A stretch of DNA of 64,000 bases from Liriodendron chinense. Lineage: Eukaryota > Streptophyta > Magnoliopsida > Magnoliales > Magnoliaceae. Position 1 is the stretch's first letter; each line of letters starts with the position of its first letter. The DNA lies in the NCBI GenBank assembly GCA_003013855.2, contig PVNU02002353.1:806001-870000 (forward strand), given 5' to 3'. This document shows positions 33,340 through 45,167 of the stretch, one piece after another. The position numbers were made by a program, and so were the translations under genes. Below the pieces are notes generated by a model. It was given only the letters and a program-made list of their open reading frames with translations. It was not told where the DNA came from and searched no databases.

Positions 33340-34539
33340 GCTGAGACGGCAAAGAGGACGAGGGACGTGGTCACGCGAATTAGGTACAGTTGTACAGACG
33401 GCTTCTGTAGTTATCTCGCTGCTGAAGTGACGTCACCAAGTTCTGTGGGCCCCCATGATGTATGTGTTACATCCACACCGTCCATCCATTTAAAGAGATC
33501 ATTTTAGAGCATGGACTAAGGAATGAGGCAGATCCAAAGCTCAAGTGGACCCACCATAGAAATCAGTAGGGACAGTGACGCCCACTGTTGAAACCTACCT
33601 AGGGCCCACCATGATGTTTATTTGATATCCAACCTATTCATAAGTTCACACATACACGGAAGAAGGGAAAACACATGGTTTAAGATTGCGACTCGGTCTC
33701 TCTTAACTAGCTGAATCAAACCTGACGGGTCAGGATGAGTCGCCCCAACTAGGTCTATCGTGGCACCCTATAAAAATTAAGGGTGGACGTCTCTTCTCAA
33801 CTATTTTCTTTTGTTCAGCGTACTTAAATCACAGACCAAACCAACTTTTTGACTGTAGGCCTAAACTCGGATTATGCATCTAATGATTGGAGTGGATTTC
33901 ACATACAGATCCTGTTCGGCCCCCCAAAAATCTAGTTGGTGCATACCTGCGGCACTTTACAAGGAGATTATTGTGGAAAAGGTAAGTGCACATGACTCCC
34001 CTGAGTAGACAGAACCATGCTGGTTTCAGTTGCTTTCTCTTGGGCTCCTTCCTTTAGTTCATTAGAGCCATGAATACATCCATGACTCGTTCTACACCAG
34101 TCCCTTTTACTTTAAAAGAACTCGTCTTTGAGTTACCTTTTGGAGTCCGCTCGTGATACTCGAACAAGTCTACAACGTTGACTGTACATGAAGATCAACA
34201 ACGTAGGCGTTTTCATTGATCCTGTGGAGAATAGGCACCGGTTTGATTTTCTTGTTCTTCACCTTATTGTACGTCCTGGTTGGAAATCTTTCCTCGCATA
34301 GATGAACCATCATGTTGTCACCCACTTTGTACATCTTTTTGATATATATAAGGTATCCTCCAGCTTCAAATACTATCAGTCGTCCATGATTATATGCCTG
34401 CTACTTCTACTTATCATTTGACGCTTGTAACTTGGCTAGCTCGCACATCTGCATGAATGCCCACAATTTGGTCTACCATATGCTCCGTAGCCACGCTTAC
34501 ACCCAAGAGCTTGGGCAAAGGAACCAAATCAAGTGTATG

Positions 34540-34920
34540 TCAGGGCACTCGTCCATACATGATCTCAAACGAAGATTTATTGGTGGAATGGTTTGGGATA
34601 TTGTTGAATGCGAATTCAGCTTGAGGCAAAGCCAAATCCCACTGCTTTGGTTTGTCACTAGAGAGGCATTGAATGAGGTTCCCAAGTGTACGATTTATAA
34701 CTTTAGTTTGCCCATCTATCTTCGGGTGGTAGGCACTGCTGAATTGAAGTTGTGAATTAAACAGTTTCAACAAAGTTCTCCAAAAGTGGCTGACAAACTT
34801 CATGTCACGATCAGTAGTAATAGATTTGGCAACAGTGTGTAGCCTCACGACCTCTTGAAATAATAGGTTTGCAACATGCGTCACTGCGAGGGTCTTCACG
34901 CATGGGATGAAGTATGCCAT
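34540..34920 (-). pseudogene. gypsy B integrase core, 126-codon open fragment
   Basis: Better preserved than in gypsy A: VRLHTVAKSITTDRDMKFVS (catalytic D), HFWRTLLKLFNSQLQFSSAY, HPKIDGQTKVINRTLGNLIQ (catalytic E region, with K where E is usual) and QWDLALPQAEFAFNNIPNHS. The altered E and the loss of flanking frames make it inactive. Confidence 0.85.
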
Positions 34921-35166
34921 CTTAAAAAATCAATCCACTACCACGAACACGAAATCCATCTTCGAAAATCAGTCCACTACCACGAACATGAAATCCATGC
35001 CATGTTGAGTCTGCGGTAGACCAAGTACAGTTTCATAAATAAATCCCACCAGTGGCCATCAAATATGGACAACAGAGTGTAGAGATCTATGTTCTGAGAC
35101 TGACCCTTGGAAAACTAGCATGTATGACATCGCTGCACTACTCTTCCCACGTCTCATGTTAATTAT

Positions 35167-36180
35167 GGCCAGTAGTAATGCTCCTCCACGAGCTCTTGTC
35201 TTGTCTCGCCTTAGGTGCCCACGAAGGTCACCTCCATGCTACTCTTGTATGATGTGCTCCCTCAAGGAACTCCTCGGAATGCATAATTGATTCCCTTTAA
35301 ATAAAAAATCAACATGAATGCGAAGGTCACTCTCCTGACCCTCCTAACACCTCGTCCATGCTTCCTTGAAGTCCCCGTCCTCAGCATACAAATCCTTGAG
35401 GCATTCGAACCCAACCACCTCGTTGCTCATAGTAACTAGTAGCGATGTGCGATGGCTCAGTGCATCAACCACTTTATTCCGCTGCCCTGCCTTGTGTTTC
35501 AAAACGAACATGAATTCCTGCAAAAATGAGATCCATATATCATGCACATGATTCACGTTAGCTTGGCTATTAATAAATTTCAGGGCCTGATGGTCAATGT
35601 ATAGAACAAATTTTCATTGAATTAAATAGTGCCGCCGTCATAGTGCCTGAACCACTGCATACAATTCAAGCTCATATGTCGACCATTTCCTATAGGCTTC
35701 ATTGAGCTTCTCGTTGTACAAGGCCACTAGTTTGCCTTCTTAAGATAAAAATCCCATAATTTCAACATATGAGATATCATACTCGACCTCAAATAGTTTG
35801 TCGAAGTTGGGAAGTACAAGAACTAGAGTTGTAGACAATCGATGTATAATTTCGGTGAAGCTTATGTTAGCTTCGCCAGTCCATTGGAATTGCACCTTCT
35901 TCATATAGTCCATGATCGACGCCACGATAGTGTTAAAATCTCGCACGAATGACCATAGAATGTCACTAACACGTTGAAAATTCTCAATTCATGAATGTTC
36001 GTCGGAACAAGTGAACACTCTCTGATGGCCCGCACCTTCTCATCGTCCACATAGATGCCCACGGATGGCATAATGAAACTCAAGAACAACAAGCTATCGG
36101 TTAAGAAGTTTCACTTCTTTAAGTTGAGGTAAAACTTATTGTTTGCCAGGACCTGTAAAACCTGCCTGAGATGTCCCATG
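35167..36180 (-). pseudogene. gypsy B RNase H and RT fragments, broken
   Basis: 35344-35556 reads HDIWISFLQEFMFVLKHKAG and DALSHRTSLLVTMSNEVVGF (RNase H end). 35740-36180 contains MDYMKKVQFQWTGEANISF, the FEVEYDISYVEIMGFLS RNase H entry, and LFLSFIMPSVGIYVDDEKVR of the RT connection. Frames change several times. Confidence 0.75.
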
Positions 36181-36675
36181 TGGTATAATTCATTCTGACT
36201 GTAAATTAATATGTCTTCAAAGTAGACCATCACGAACTTCCATATGAATGGTTTCAAAACTTGGTTCATCAATCACATGAATGTGCTTGGCATGTTCGGA
36301 AGACTGAAGGACATAACCAACCATTCATACAACCCCTCATTACTCTTAAAAGTCATTTTTCATTCATCGCCTGGCCGTATTCGTATTTAATGGTAACCGC
36401 TTCTTAAGTCCATCTTGGAAAATAATTTGGCACCCTCAAGCATATGATCGGCATGTCGTCCAACCACAGTATCGGAAACCAGTACTTGATGGAAATTTTG
36501 TTATTTGTCAGGCTACTGAGACACATGTGCTAACACCTGTCCTTCTTAGGAGTCAACAACACTGGAATGACGCATAAACTCATGCTTTTTTGTACTAGAC
36601 CCTTACAGATCAATTCCTCCACTTACCTCTAAAGAATCTCACACTCCTTTAGACTCATCCGATAGTGAGGTCGAT

Positions 36676-37071
36676 TTAGGAACTAGCCCCTTGGACAAGG
36701 CCTATATGGCGTTGGATGTCCCACATGGGGGGCAACCTATCGAGTAAGTCATCGAACCAAATTTCCTTGAATTCATTCAATAATAGTTTCAATGTTGATG
36801 GTATATTTGTGGGTTCAACGTTCTCTCCTTTCACCACCAAGTTGTACACCTCTCCGATTTCTTTGGACTCAACAAAGTCCCGAATGGTCAGGAGAGAATG
36901 CTCATCCACTTTAGATGCTTTGGGGTGTGCTTCCAGTCCCATAGGGACGATGATTGTTTTACAACTGTCTTTGACGAAGATATAAATGTTGTCTCGTCCT
37001 CGGTGGATTGTATCATGGTCTGACTGCCATGGCCAACCAAGCAATATGTGAAAAGCCTCAATGTCGACCAC
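36676..37071 (-). pseudogene. gypsy B protease-RT linker, 131-codon open fragment
   Basis: MVDIEAFHILLGWPWQSDHD, IYIFVKDSCKTIIVPMGLEA and LLNEFKEIWFDDLLDRLPPM with DIQRHIGLV. It is homologous to 9332-9730, with one codon deleted in DFVKESKE. The R to W change in LGRPWQ and H to R in HHIDL show drift. Confidence 0.8.
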
Positions 37072-37404
37072 GTCACAAACTACTTGATCTCTATAGTATT
37101 TACAAATTGAAAAAGAGATGGTGCACTACTCGGTTACCTTAGTTTCGTTTACCTTCTTAATTTAGTCGATCGAATACAGAGAATAATGCTTTTTAATTTT
37201 CAATTGTAGTTTCTCCACCATAACTCTTGAGACGATGTTCTCACTACTACCATTGTCTTTGATCACATCACAGACCTTGCCATTCACAGTACACTGCATG
37301 CGAAATATGCTGTGTTGTTGCAGATGCATTTCTTTCCTTAGAGTGTACAGGAGACTTCATATGACAAAAGAATTGCTATGATCTTTGGCCACCCAATTCC
37401 CTTA

Positions 37405-37941
37405 GGGCCCGTTTTATAGTTGAGAAATGAAATGAAATGAATGTAAATAAGTAATGATTACTTACCTTCTTATTTTCTTAAAAATGCACGTTGTCCCAAA
37501 AAGTCTTACATTGGGTAACGTGATATGTACCAAAATCCTGTGGGCCCCACCACGATGTCTGTGTTACATCCACACCATCCATTAATTTTTCCAAATCATT
37601 TTAGGGTATGAGCCCAAAAATGAGGCAAATCCAAAGCTCATGTGGTCCACAATAAGAATAATTATGTCTACCATTGAACATATTATTATCTATGGTATGG
37701 TCCACTAGATCTTTTATTTTTCTCATTTTTGGACTCATGTCCTAAATGATTTGAAAGGATGAATGAGTGGTGTGGATATAACACATACATCATGGTGGGG
37801 CTCACTAAGTTTTACTTTTAAAAGAGTTTGAAATTTACATCATTTTTAGGTGGAATTCCATTTGTCTATCAAACAGGTGTATAAATAATCATTATGCGTT
37901 TAATTTCATTTCATTTCATTTAGCTCCAATCAAACAGGCCC
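37405..37941. mobile_element. Tourist-like MITE inside gypsy B
   Basis: The duplicated partner of 10064-10607: GGGCCCGTTTTATAG at the left, ATCAAACAGGCCC at the right, TTA flanks (37402-37404, 37942-37944). The foldback core is inside. It has small deletions relative to the block A copy. Confidence 0.82.
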
Positions 37942-38459
37942 TTAATTTCCTTCTTCATCGACAACCGGTTCCGTTTCATCAACTTTCGAATCCCCTCCCA
38001 CATCTTCAACGCCCCCATCATTGATGGCTAAGTGGGCTATTTAGTGTTGAGCACACATGAGAAGTGACCCGACTGGTCGCATCAAAAGCAAAGGTCTAGC
38101 CTCGGCTGACCACAAGGGTTCGAAATTCTGCTCAGGTCCACCGTTATTGTCGTTGCTTATTGGAACCTTAAAGAGCCACTCCCCGTCTCATGGTTTGCGA
38201 TTGTAAGAGGTTGAGGACTCCCTTACTGGTTCCTTCCCCTTGGCCAGCGTTGCACTTAGTGTAGGGCCCGTCTTAGGAGCCCACATCAGATGGTAGGTTT
38301 GAACATTGACCCTCTTAAGTTGAGTTTCAGACCTGGTGCCCAGCTTGATTGCTTCATCAACCGTTCAGACCAGATGCATCTGAACCCGCGATCGTGGATT
38401 GGCAACTGCAAACCACTGATGAACTGCACAACCTGCTTACGGTTTGCGCTAAATCATTC

Positions 38460-38760
38460 TACGACGCCAATTGCTGGGACTCCTAGGTATACTCCCGCAT
38501 CGACTGATTCCCTTGTTGGATGTTCTAGTATTGTTGAAACAATACCTGATCATAGTCGCTTGGTAAGAACAACGAACGTAGGAGACACTTCATCTGCTGC
38601 CATGATCGGATGGGCATCTTCATCTGTTGAGTTCGTGCAAACTGAACTTAATCCCAAGCACCACCCTTCAGCTTGTAAGCGACTAGTTTCACATTCTTAT
38701 TTTTGGTATGTCCATATAGTTAAAGAATCCATTGCATTCCGCTAGCCAATCTAAGAATTC
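38460..38760 (-). pseudogene. gypsy B gag fragment, broken
   Basis: Minus-strand partner of 11153-11440 (capsid-like Retrotrans_gag). On this strand several stops interrupt what reads as LRTWFLPSDYD-type sequence. The plus strand happens to be open for 151 codons here (38290-38745), but it is antisense to a recognisable gag and is not called a gene. Confidence 0.65.
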
Positions 38761-39192
38761 TTTAATATGTAATTGGTTGTTAAAGTTCAGGAGGTGGCCT
38801 TAATATTAAAATCCCGATCTCCTCGATCTCCCTGTTCATCTCTTTGTGCGAGCTAATGTAAAACCGCATCATCGACTTCTTCATTGCTGGAACTAATGTC
38901 ATTGGGCATAACACTAAGATTCACTGCTAGTAGTGCTACGCGAACTGTGTGATTTTGTGGCCCAATAATCACTGGAAGTTGATCGTTGCCCTAGACATAG
39001 GGTGGAGTTAGTGCTTCTATAACATGGTTGAGGGTATCCCACAGCCCTTTTATGGTTAACCGATTCTCTCGCTGGAAAGGTTCTATCCTTTAGCATAAAT
39101 AAAGGATCCTTAGATAATCACCCAAGGGATTGTTGTCCATACCTTTGTTAGTTGCCATCGATCTGAGGGAAAGTTGTCACTTTGATACCACT

Positions 39193-39750
39193 TGATGAAG
39201 AGAAGGACGTGATGAGGTCGATCACAATCTTTCTCAAAGGATAACTACCTTAAATCCACAAGGGCTTCCTTGAATTCAAGAGATAAAGAACGACAAAAGT
39301 CGGCTTTGATTGAAGATAATAATAGAGTTAACCCTAACGATAAATCTAAAAAGTGTTTAAATACCCTTAATTAGCAACCCTAGAGTGTAATTAAGAACCC
39401 ATCTAATCAAATAAGGAAACAAAACAAAAAATTGCACAAAAGGTCGGGCGACTGACTCAAGCCTTCAAGCGACCAATGGAGCTTGGTTGAGCAACTGAAA
39501 TACCCCAAAAGTGTCCAGAGAACAAACTAGGATCTTCGAGATGGTTTCAGGTGACTGACGAGATTGGTCGGTCAACCGAAAAGACCCAAAATCATCCAGT
39601 GAGCAATCTGGATTTTTGTCTCAATTTCGATTGACCGATTAGGTCGGTCGGTCAGTTGACCGAACTATACTCGTTTCAGTTGCTTTCTCTTGAGCTCCTT
39701 ACTTCAATCCATCCTAGCCATGAATGTATTGGGGACTCGTTCTAACATCA
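39193..39750 (-). repeat. gypsy B 5' LTR
   Basis: Minus-strand LTR of 558 bp beginning TGATGTTAGAACGAG. It lacks the 12-bp end duplication seen in gypsy A and retains about 40 bp (around 39540-39665) missing there. Confidence 0.72.
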
Positions 39751-40740
39751 TATTTGTCTGTTTTGAAGAGGGTAGGCCAATTTACTAGTTATATATCAAC
39801 CTCATTCTTGGGCTTGAGCATCAATAATGTGTTAACTTTCTAACAGATGGGCTGGATCTCATACCTACGTTCCATAATGATAAACATGTGACACGTAAAT
39901 GAATTATATTGCACGCGTTCCTGGGCTTAAGAATTCTAATCTTGAGAAGCCACATAGGAGCAGCTTTCCTAAAACCACCACTTTCAGTACTGTGGGGTCC
40001 ATTGTGATGATCGTGTGACATCCACTCCATTCATCCGTTTCGGCATATCGTGTTAATGTATGACTAAAAATTTGACGTAGATACAAGACTTAAATGGGCC
40101 ACACTATAGATAAACGGTTGGGATCAAATGCTCACCATTGAAACCTTCGTTGGGAATTTTTTTTTTTTCTTATGCATATTTACAAACCGTGCACTTTCTC
40201 ATATAAGCAATTCTCGGAATTGTTTCTTGATAATCAATTCTATAGGGTGTTAGATGCAACACCAAGCAAGCCCCAAGTGGGAAGTGAAACACTTTTCTCA
40301 TTATGGCTGCTCTTTTACTCATAGTGGGACATTTCACCATACTGGGTTCGTCGTCACCATAGTCTTACCAAAATTAATTAGGCTGGCTGTATGAATCCTA
40401 TCCTCCGTGTCATCTTGTTCGGATACAGAACTCCCACAATCAATAGCTTATGTTATTTATGAAAATCGTCAGGGGATAATTATTACTTTATCTTTTCTGT
40501 CTTCGATCTAGTCAAACAAATCTTTATAATGAAATCATTTCTTCTCTTTTATCATATTTGTTCACAATTGTGAGCCGATGTATATGTATTTTTTTTAAAA
40601 GCATCTTAGGCAATAATTCATACAATTTCACTGAGATTCACCAAATCTGTAAACTTGAGAATAGAGATTTCTACAGTTTTCAATCTACTTTTGGTTTAAG
40701 ATACAAATTGTGAGGAGAACTCCAGATTAGGACGGTCTGC
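39751..40740. other. array spacer downstream of gene copy 4
   Basis: Partner of 12397-13395. It carries GGTCAGGGGATAATTATTAC-like sequence (40450-40550) absent from block A, and a T run at 40158. One foldback arm lies at 40000-40130. No gene is seen. Confidence 0.6.
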
Positions 40741-40934
40741 TATCATCTCTTCAATGACTGATAGTTTCATGTAAATGCAATGAAAGCGAAGGAGAAAGAT
40801 AAACAACTCTCAAATCTATACATATATCTAATACTAATGACCACATTGAAAAAACGAAAGGACCATATGTGGCACTCATCAATCCTTGTTAGGGAATTGG
40901 TATATTGTTCTCCAAAAACAACATCCGAATTTCA

Positions 40935-41204
40935 TCATGGCTTCGGACGAACAGTCCCTTTGTCTCCCTCATTTGATCCAATAGCTGCTAGTGACAGAGC
41001 TCTTGATCGATTTGTAAACCTAGTACTCGTTGCTAAGCGTTCATGGCTAGACCGGACACTGAATGTTTGTTTGCCTCTGTCGTCCAAACTGATGGAGTTT
41101 CCTCCGCTTGCCAAACTGATGACCATGCCACGAACTGTATTGTGCATTGTGGAGTATGCCCCCACCGATGTCTTCCTTAGAAGGCTAACCACCGCACTTG
41201 CCAT
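40935..41204 (-). CDS. array gene copy 4: unrecognised 89-residue protein
   Basis: The duplicate of copy 2: MASAVVSLLRKTSVGAYS, SLDDRGKQTFSVRSS and GTVRPKP. It has lost one base between the 3' splice site (AG at 41211-41210) and the ATG at 41204, compared with the others. A 1-bp change there is harmless only if translation starts at this ATG, which supports the start chosen for the whole family. Coding changes against copy 2 are substitutions only. Function is unknown. Confidence 0.57.
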   Translation of the reverse strand: MASAVVSLLRKTSVGAYSTMHNTVRGMVISLASGGNSISLDDRGKQTFSVRSSHERLATSTRFTNRSRALSLAAIGSNEGDKGTVRPKP

Positions 41205-41725
41205 TTACCCTGCATTACAACCACTCACATTAGAACAAGAAAAATAAGAAAAAAATATGTTGGTATTATGAGATTTAATATATATAATAGTGCTGTAGTG
41301 CTGACTTAAGAAGGTGGCAGTCGATGCTGTTTCCACGGTACATATGGCCCATGCATTTGTCTGATTAACCATGTGGATGCTCATGGGAACATGGGACAAC
41401 TATTCAACCTTTATGATCCTGATCACCGTACTGGTTTGCTTCTCAATATGCAGGGCTTGGGAAAATCAGCGGGCTTGCAAATAGATGATTGGAACAAAAC
41501 AATGGTTTATAATCACTGATCAAGCTCCATTGATTGGACCGAGGAAATTATCTAATGGGTTCGATTATGTGACATGGCCCATCAATAAAAAGCTTCCTTT
41601 TCTTAATCTTGCACTTAATCGAACCATAACCATGTATCATTTTCAATGGTTGCATGGGACTGATCTACCGCAAAAACAAGCTTAAAAGATAAAAAGATGG
41701 GAGAAAAGAGAAAAAGCTGAGAAAT

Positions 41726-41835
41726 ACCTTCGTTAAGGAACGAGACTTGAAAAGAAAACGCTGAGATCGAGATGAAGAAGAACTGACTCAAATGCCTGCA
41801 AAATGGAAAAGTTAAAGAAATGCTCTTCTTAAATA
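41726..41835 (-). promoter_or_regulatory. gene copy 4 TATA box, leader exon and 5' splice site
   Basis: TATTTAAG at 41835-41828 (minus strand), CATTTTGCAGGC at the presumed start, and donor CGAAG followed by GTATTTCTC (GT at 41727-41726). The leader has a 1-bp insertion in the TTTTGCAG stretch relative to copy 2. Confidence 0.5.
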
Positions 41836-43052
41836 CACATTTCAAACTACAACTTGACTAATATAATATAATATAATACAATATAAAATAAGTGTAGTAT
41901 AATGAGCCTTGCTAAGCCCACACGCGGGTGCAATCGAGCTCATGCAAACGCCAGACATGTGCCAACATGGCATGGAAGATCCTAGATCCAATCCATCTAT
42001 CCGAAGGGAACGACTATTGTGATTCCCTATCCAAAGAATCAGCTTGATCGACTGGTCAGGTGGGCCATAGTTTGAAAATAATGTACGGCTCTGAAAAACT
42101 CAACTGAAAAGTTCTAACCAATCCCCCTGTTTCCAATATTTGGACTCAAATTCTGAGTGGACGACATTCCCTACCTGTCAAAGGTCGGACGGACCTGATC
42201 AATGGATTAGATCTCACACCTCTCACAGCTACATAAGCTATAGTGCTCATGGATGGCCCATGCACCAAAAACTTTATATATTGGAACATTGTAGCCATTT
42301 AATCTTTATCAATAATTTTATATTCTTTCTTAACTATCTACGTGCTCTAATCTGATCGAAGATTAGGATTTTCCAATCTGTGAATGGGAGATGTTCGATG
42401 CATGGGCCTTATGAAGGGGGGCCCATCATATCAACGGTTAACATTGGATCCACGGATCATGGCCCCACTTACACAACCAGCTGCGCTCTCTGCGAATAAG
42501 GTCATGCCAAGAGTGCAAAACATATTCCAACCTCAGATATCTGGTGGATCACACTTTTAAATTTTTAAGTTCGGAACCCATAAGGGCAGTTCCGTAATTT
42601 AAAGTGTCAATAACTCAATTCGGTAATTAAAAGATTGAATGAGGGTAGTTTTCGAAGAATGATCCACTTTGTTAGATTCAACGGTCAAAATCTTTTCTTT
42701 TTTCATTGCCGCGTCCATAGATCAAAAGCTGAGACGACAAAGAAGAAGAGAGAACAAACTACGGCTGCCTACCCTTCAACGCATGTTTTAAGACCTTGGT
42801 GATGCGTGGACCTTAAACTTTCCATGTTGAAATACCCTCTTTCTACCACTCAGCCATGAGTTGGAATCCGAGTGCATAGCTTAGTCAAAGCACGTGTATG
42901 TGGTGGTGAACCAAACATTTTTGCAAGTACGGAAGTGCTTTGGAATTAAAATATTAATGTGGGTAGTTTTGGAATAATGATACATTCGTCAAATTAAAAC
43001 TCAGCGGTAGATATTTACATGGTCTTACACTTGGAAAGATCAACCGACCGTT
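41836..43052. other. array spacer upstream of gene copy 4
   Basis: Contains the TA-rich tract, the CCTTGCTAAGCCCACACGCG foldback left part (41906) and, from 41960 to 42490, sequence that block A lacks but unit 6 has (62316-62830). Next come TCTCTGCGAATAAGGTCATG and GACTCGGCCTCTCTTAAGCT. No ORF of interest except the one starting at 43343. Confidence 0.6.
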
Positions 43053-43343
43053 CTACACATGTTTTAAGACCGCGACTCGGCCTCTCTTAAGCTGAGTCGT
43101 ACCTGCCGAGTCAGGTTGAGTTGGTCCTATGGGGTCTACTGTGCAGTAATCTATACCATTGGTCTGTTGACTCACATCGAGGGTGGCTAGGATCTTCTTG
43201 AAAAAATCCCCACTACTGATGACTAGGATATTGTTGCCGGGATTATGGTAATTATTAGGAGACAGTGAACTTCTCCTAGGTAAATAAAAATAAATAAATA
43301 AACACGTGTAACCGTGGTAAGTCATCTTCCATGCAAGTGGCAT
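43053..43343 (-). CDS. second array ORF: uncertain 96-residue protein
   Basis: Begins MPLAWKMTYH and contains SQQTNGIDYCTVDPIGPTQP and QLKRGRVAVLKHV. Unit 5 has an equally long relative (52681-52986) beginning MPLAQKMTYH, with the same later blocks and in-frame length changes. Block A has only the C-terminal half open (15136-15357), and the orphan spacer at 26.1 kb is too diverged. No domain, signal or codon evidence is available. It may be a chance ORF in conserved spacer. It lies upstream of the array gene on the same strand. Confidence 0.25.
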   Translation of the reverse strand: MPLAWKMTYHGYTCLFIYFYLPRRSSLSPNNYHNPGNNILVISSGDFFKKILATLDVSQQTNGIDYCTVDPIGPTQPDSAGTTQLKRGRVAVLKHV

Positions 43344-43871
43344 ATTAACATAGGTGAATATAGACCGTCTAAATGCAGTTCTCGTTCTGATGGAGAATGT
43401 CCTGAAAATTTCACTAACTAAACAGTGATCACGATGTGATGATATCTTTGTCTAATTCTGACCGCTATCATTTTATTTTCTTTTGACACGGTTTGGCTAG
43501 TGACCCAACACCAACCAACTAGCAGGTGTTGGGGTTCACTGGCCAACCCGCGTCCTTTTTTTTTCTATGTATGACGACTTGATGGCTGCTGCACATGTTC
43601 TTTTTTACCGTCCGCCTCGTTGTTGAACTTGTTCAAGGCAGAGCCATGTGAGCAGGTGGGTGCGTTCGTGGATGTCATCCCAACGCCACGTTCGTTGATG
43701 TCATCCCAACGTCAGTATCTGCTGGGGATAATGAGACTCTCTAGTGGAGCCTTACCAGGAAGAAGCAAAGAAAGTGGTGAACTCGCTGCCAAAAGATTAT
43801 GCTCGAGGTCCGTACGGGTTTGCAGGAGTCCTTTTTTTTCCGGCTGTTGGGACATTGTGGGTAGAGATTTG
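43344..43871. other. array spacer right of the second ORF, with hairpin
   Basis: GAATATAGACCGTCTAAATG, GACCGCTATCATTTTATTTT and the GTGACCCAACACC hairpin (43500-43539) correspond to 15530-16040. GTTCGTGGATGTCATCCCAA is duplicated locally at 43665 and 43690. It ends in the empty site for the 180-bp MITE (GGGTAGAG). No gene is seen. Confidence 0.6.
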
Positions 43872-45167
43872 TGTTGGTGGAGCCTTTAATTTGATTACAT
43901 ATAGGGGTTTTGTATGACAGAAACTTCCTCCAATTATGTAGATTGATCTTTGGACCATTTTAGGCAAGTTCAGATGCCCAAACTTTGAGGTTCGGGTGAC
44001 TGATATTATTCTAGAAATACGACAAAACTCTTAGGACATTTTTGAGGTAGTTCAGGCGATCGAACCCATGGTGCGACCGACAAGTTTCCGCAGTTTTATG
44101 CATTTTTGTGCTAATTGTTTATATTTTCGATCATTGATTATAAAAGCGGGTGTAATAGGGAATTAGGGTATCTAAGACGTTTCTAAACGTATTAAGGGTT
44201 TTGGTGATAGAGTTTTTGTGAGAAAAATCTTGAGTTTTCTTTTGGGTGCTTTGTTCGGGTTGTTCATCTCTTGTACTTTTGGTTTTATACAGTGATCACT
44301 TTGTGCCATGGTTTTTTCCCGCAAGGGTTTTTCCACGTAAAATCAGATTGTCTCTATGTGTGATTGCTTATGCGTTTGTAGTTTTCTTGTTTGATTCTCC
44401 TCTGTACTTCCATGAGATTCCCAACAAGTGGTATTAGAGCATATGTTGGGTAACAGTTCTGAATCTAAAGACAAGCATCATGACATCTAGCATAAAGTTA
44501 GACATAGAGAAATATTTCGGCAAAAATAATTTTGAATCATGGAAGGTGAAGATGAAGGCCTTCTAATTTAGCAAGGGCTTAGAGAATCACTTGGGAAGTG
44601 ACTGAAATTTATGTCAAAACAAGACTGGAATAAGCTCGACGAGAAGGCCAAAATTTCTATTCAATTGTGTTTAACGGATGACATCATCTATAATATCATG
44701 AGGGAGAAAATGAGTGTGTCATGTACTCCGGAGCCTCATATCACATGTGTCCTTATCGGAGTGTCTTTGCATTATACAGGGAGTATGAGGGCAGTTCGGT
44801 GTTTCTAGGGGATGAGTACACGTGTAAAGTTGTGAAGATTGAATCAGTACGTCGATGGGATCGAACAGACCTTGACGGAAGTGAGGCACGTTCCCAGGTT
44901 GAAGAAAAAATTAATTTCTCTTAATGCACTCTTGACGATGGGGTGTAAGTTCAACGATTTTGATTAATTTTACAAGGTTTCAAAGGGGGGCTTTTGTTAT
45001 TATGAAGGGACGACGACATTAAAATATTTACAGGTTGATTGGAAGTACTTCATCGGGTAGAGCTGCAATGATTGTAGCAGATTTTACGTTTGCACGTACA
45101 TGGCGTGCACGCTTAAGCCACTTGAGCGAGTTGGGCGTGAAGGTACTTTCCGATCATTATTTGATTC
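43872..45167 (+). mobile_element. copia 2, block B copy: 5' LTR and start of internal region
   Basis: LTR 43872-44426, primer-binding site TGGTATTAGAGC (44429-44440), then gag start (MTSSIKLDIEKYFGKNNFES from 44480), the same gag-to-protease deletion as block A (about 44720, YSGASYHMCPYRSVFALYRE) and pre-integrase. Protease DSGA has become YSGA. It is cut at 45167 by the deletion joint; RT and 3' LTR are missing. Confidence 0.85.

Larger units (their letters stand above)
33990..39750 (-). mobile_element. gypsy B: block B copy of the decayed Ty3/gypsy element
   Basis: Same layout and 3' truncation as gypsy A. The 3' LTR stub ends at 34099, the primer-binding site is at about 39181-39190, and the 5' LTR is at 39193-39750. 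It keeps a stretch at 34321-34380 (TACATCTTTTTGATATATAT and following) that gypsy A lacks at about 7018. Stops and frameshifts only partly overlap those of gypsy A. Confidence 0.85.
33340..45167. other. block B: second copy of block A
   Basis: Starts in GCTGAGACGGC right after copia 3 gag sequence and ends at TTTGATTC, where it joins CACTCGCGTGTACAATC, the start of block X'. Both joints lie inside other elements and show at most a few bases of shared sequence. Contents: half foldback, gypsy B, gene copy 4 and the 5' part of copia 2. Confidence 0.85.

Noticed and set aside
38290..38745. 151-codon plus-strand ORF
   Set aside because: It is antisense to gypsy B gag. The same strand in block A (11089-11415) gives a shorter related frame, as expected from shared antisense sequence.
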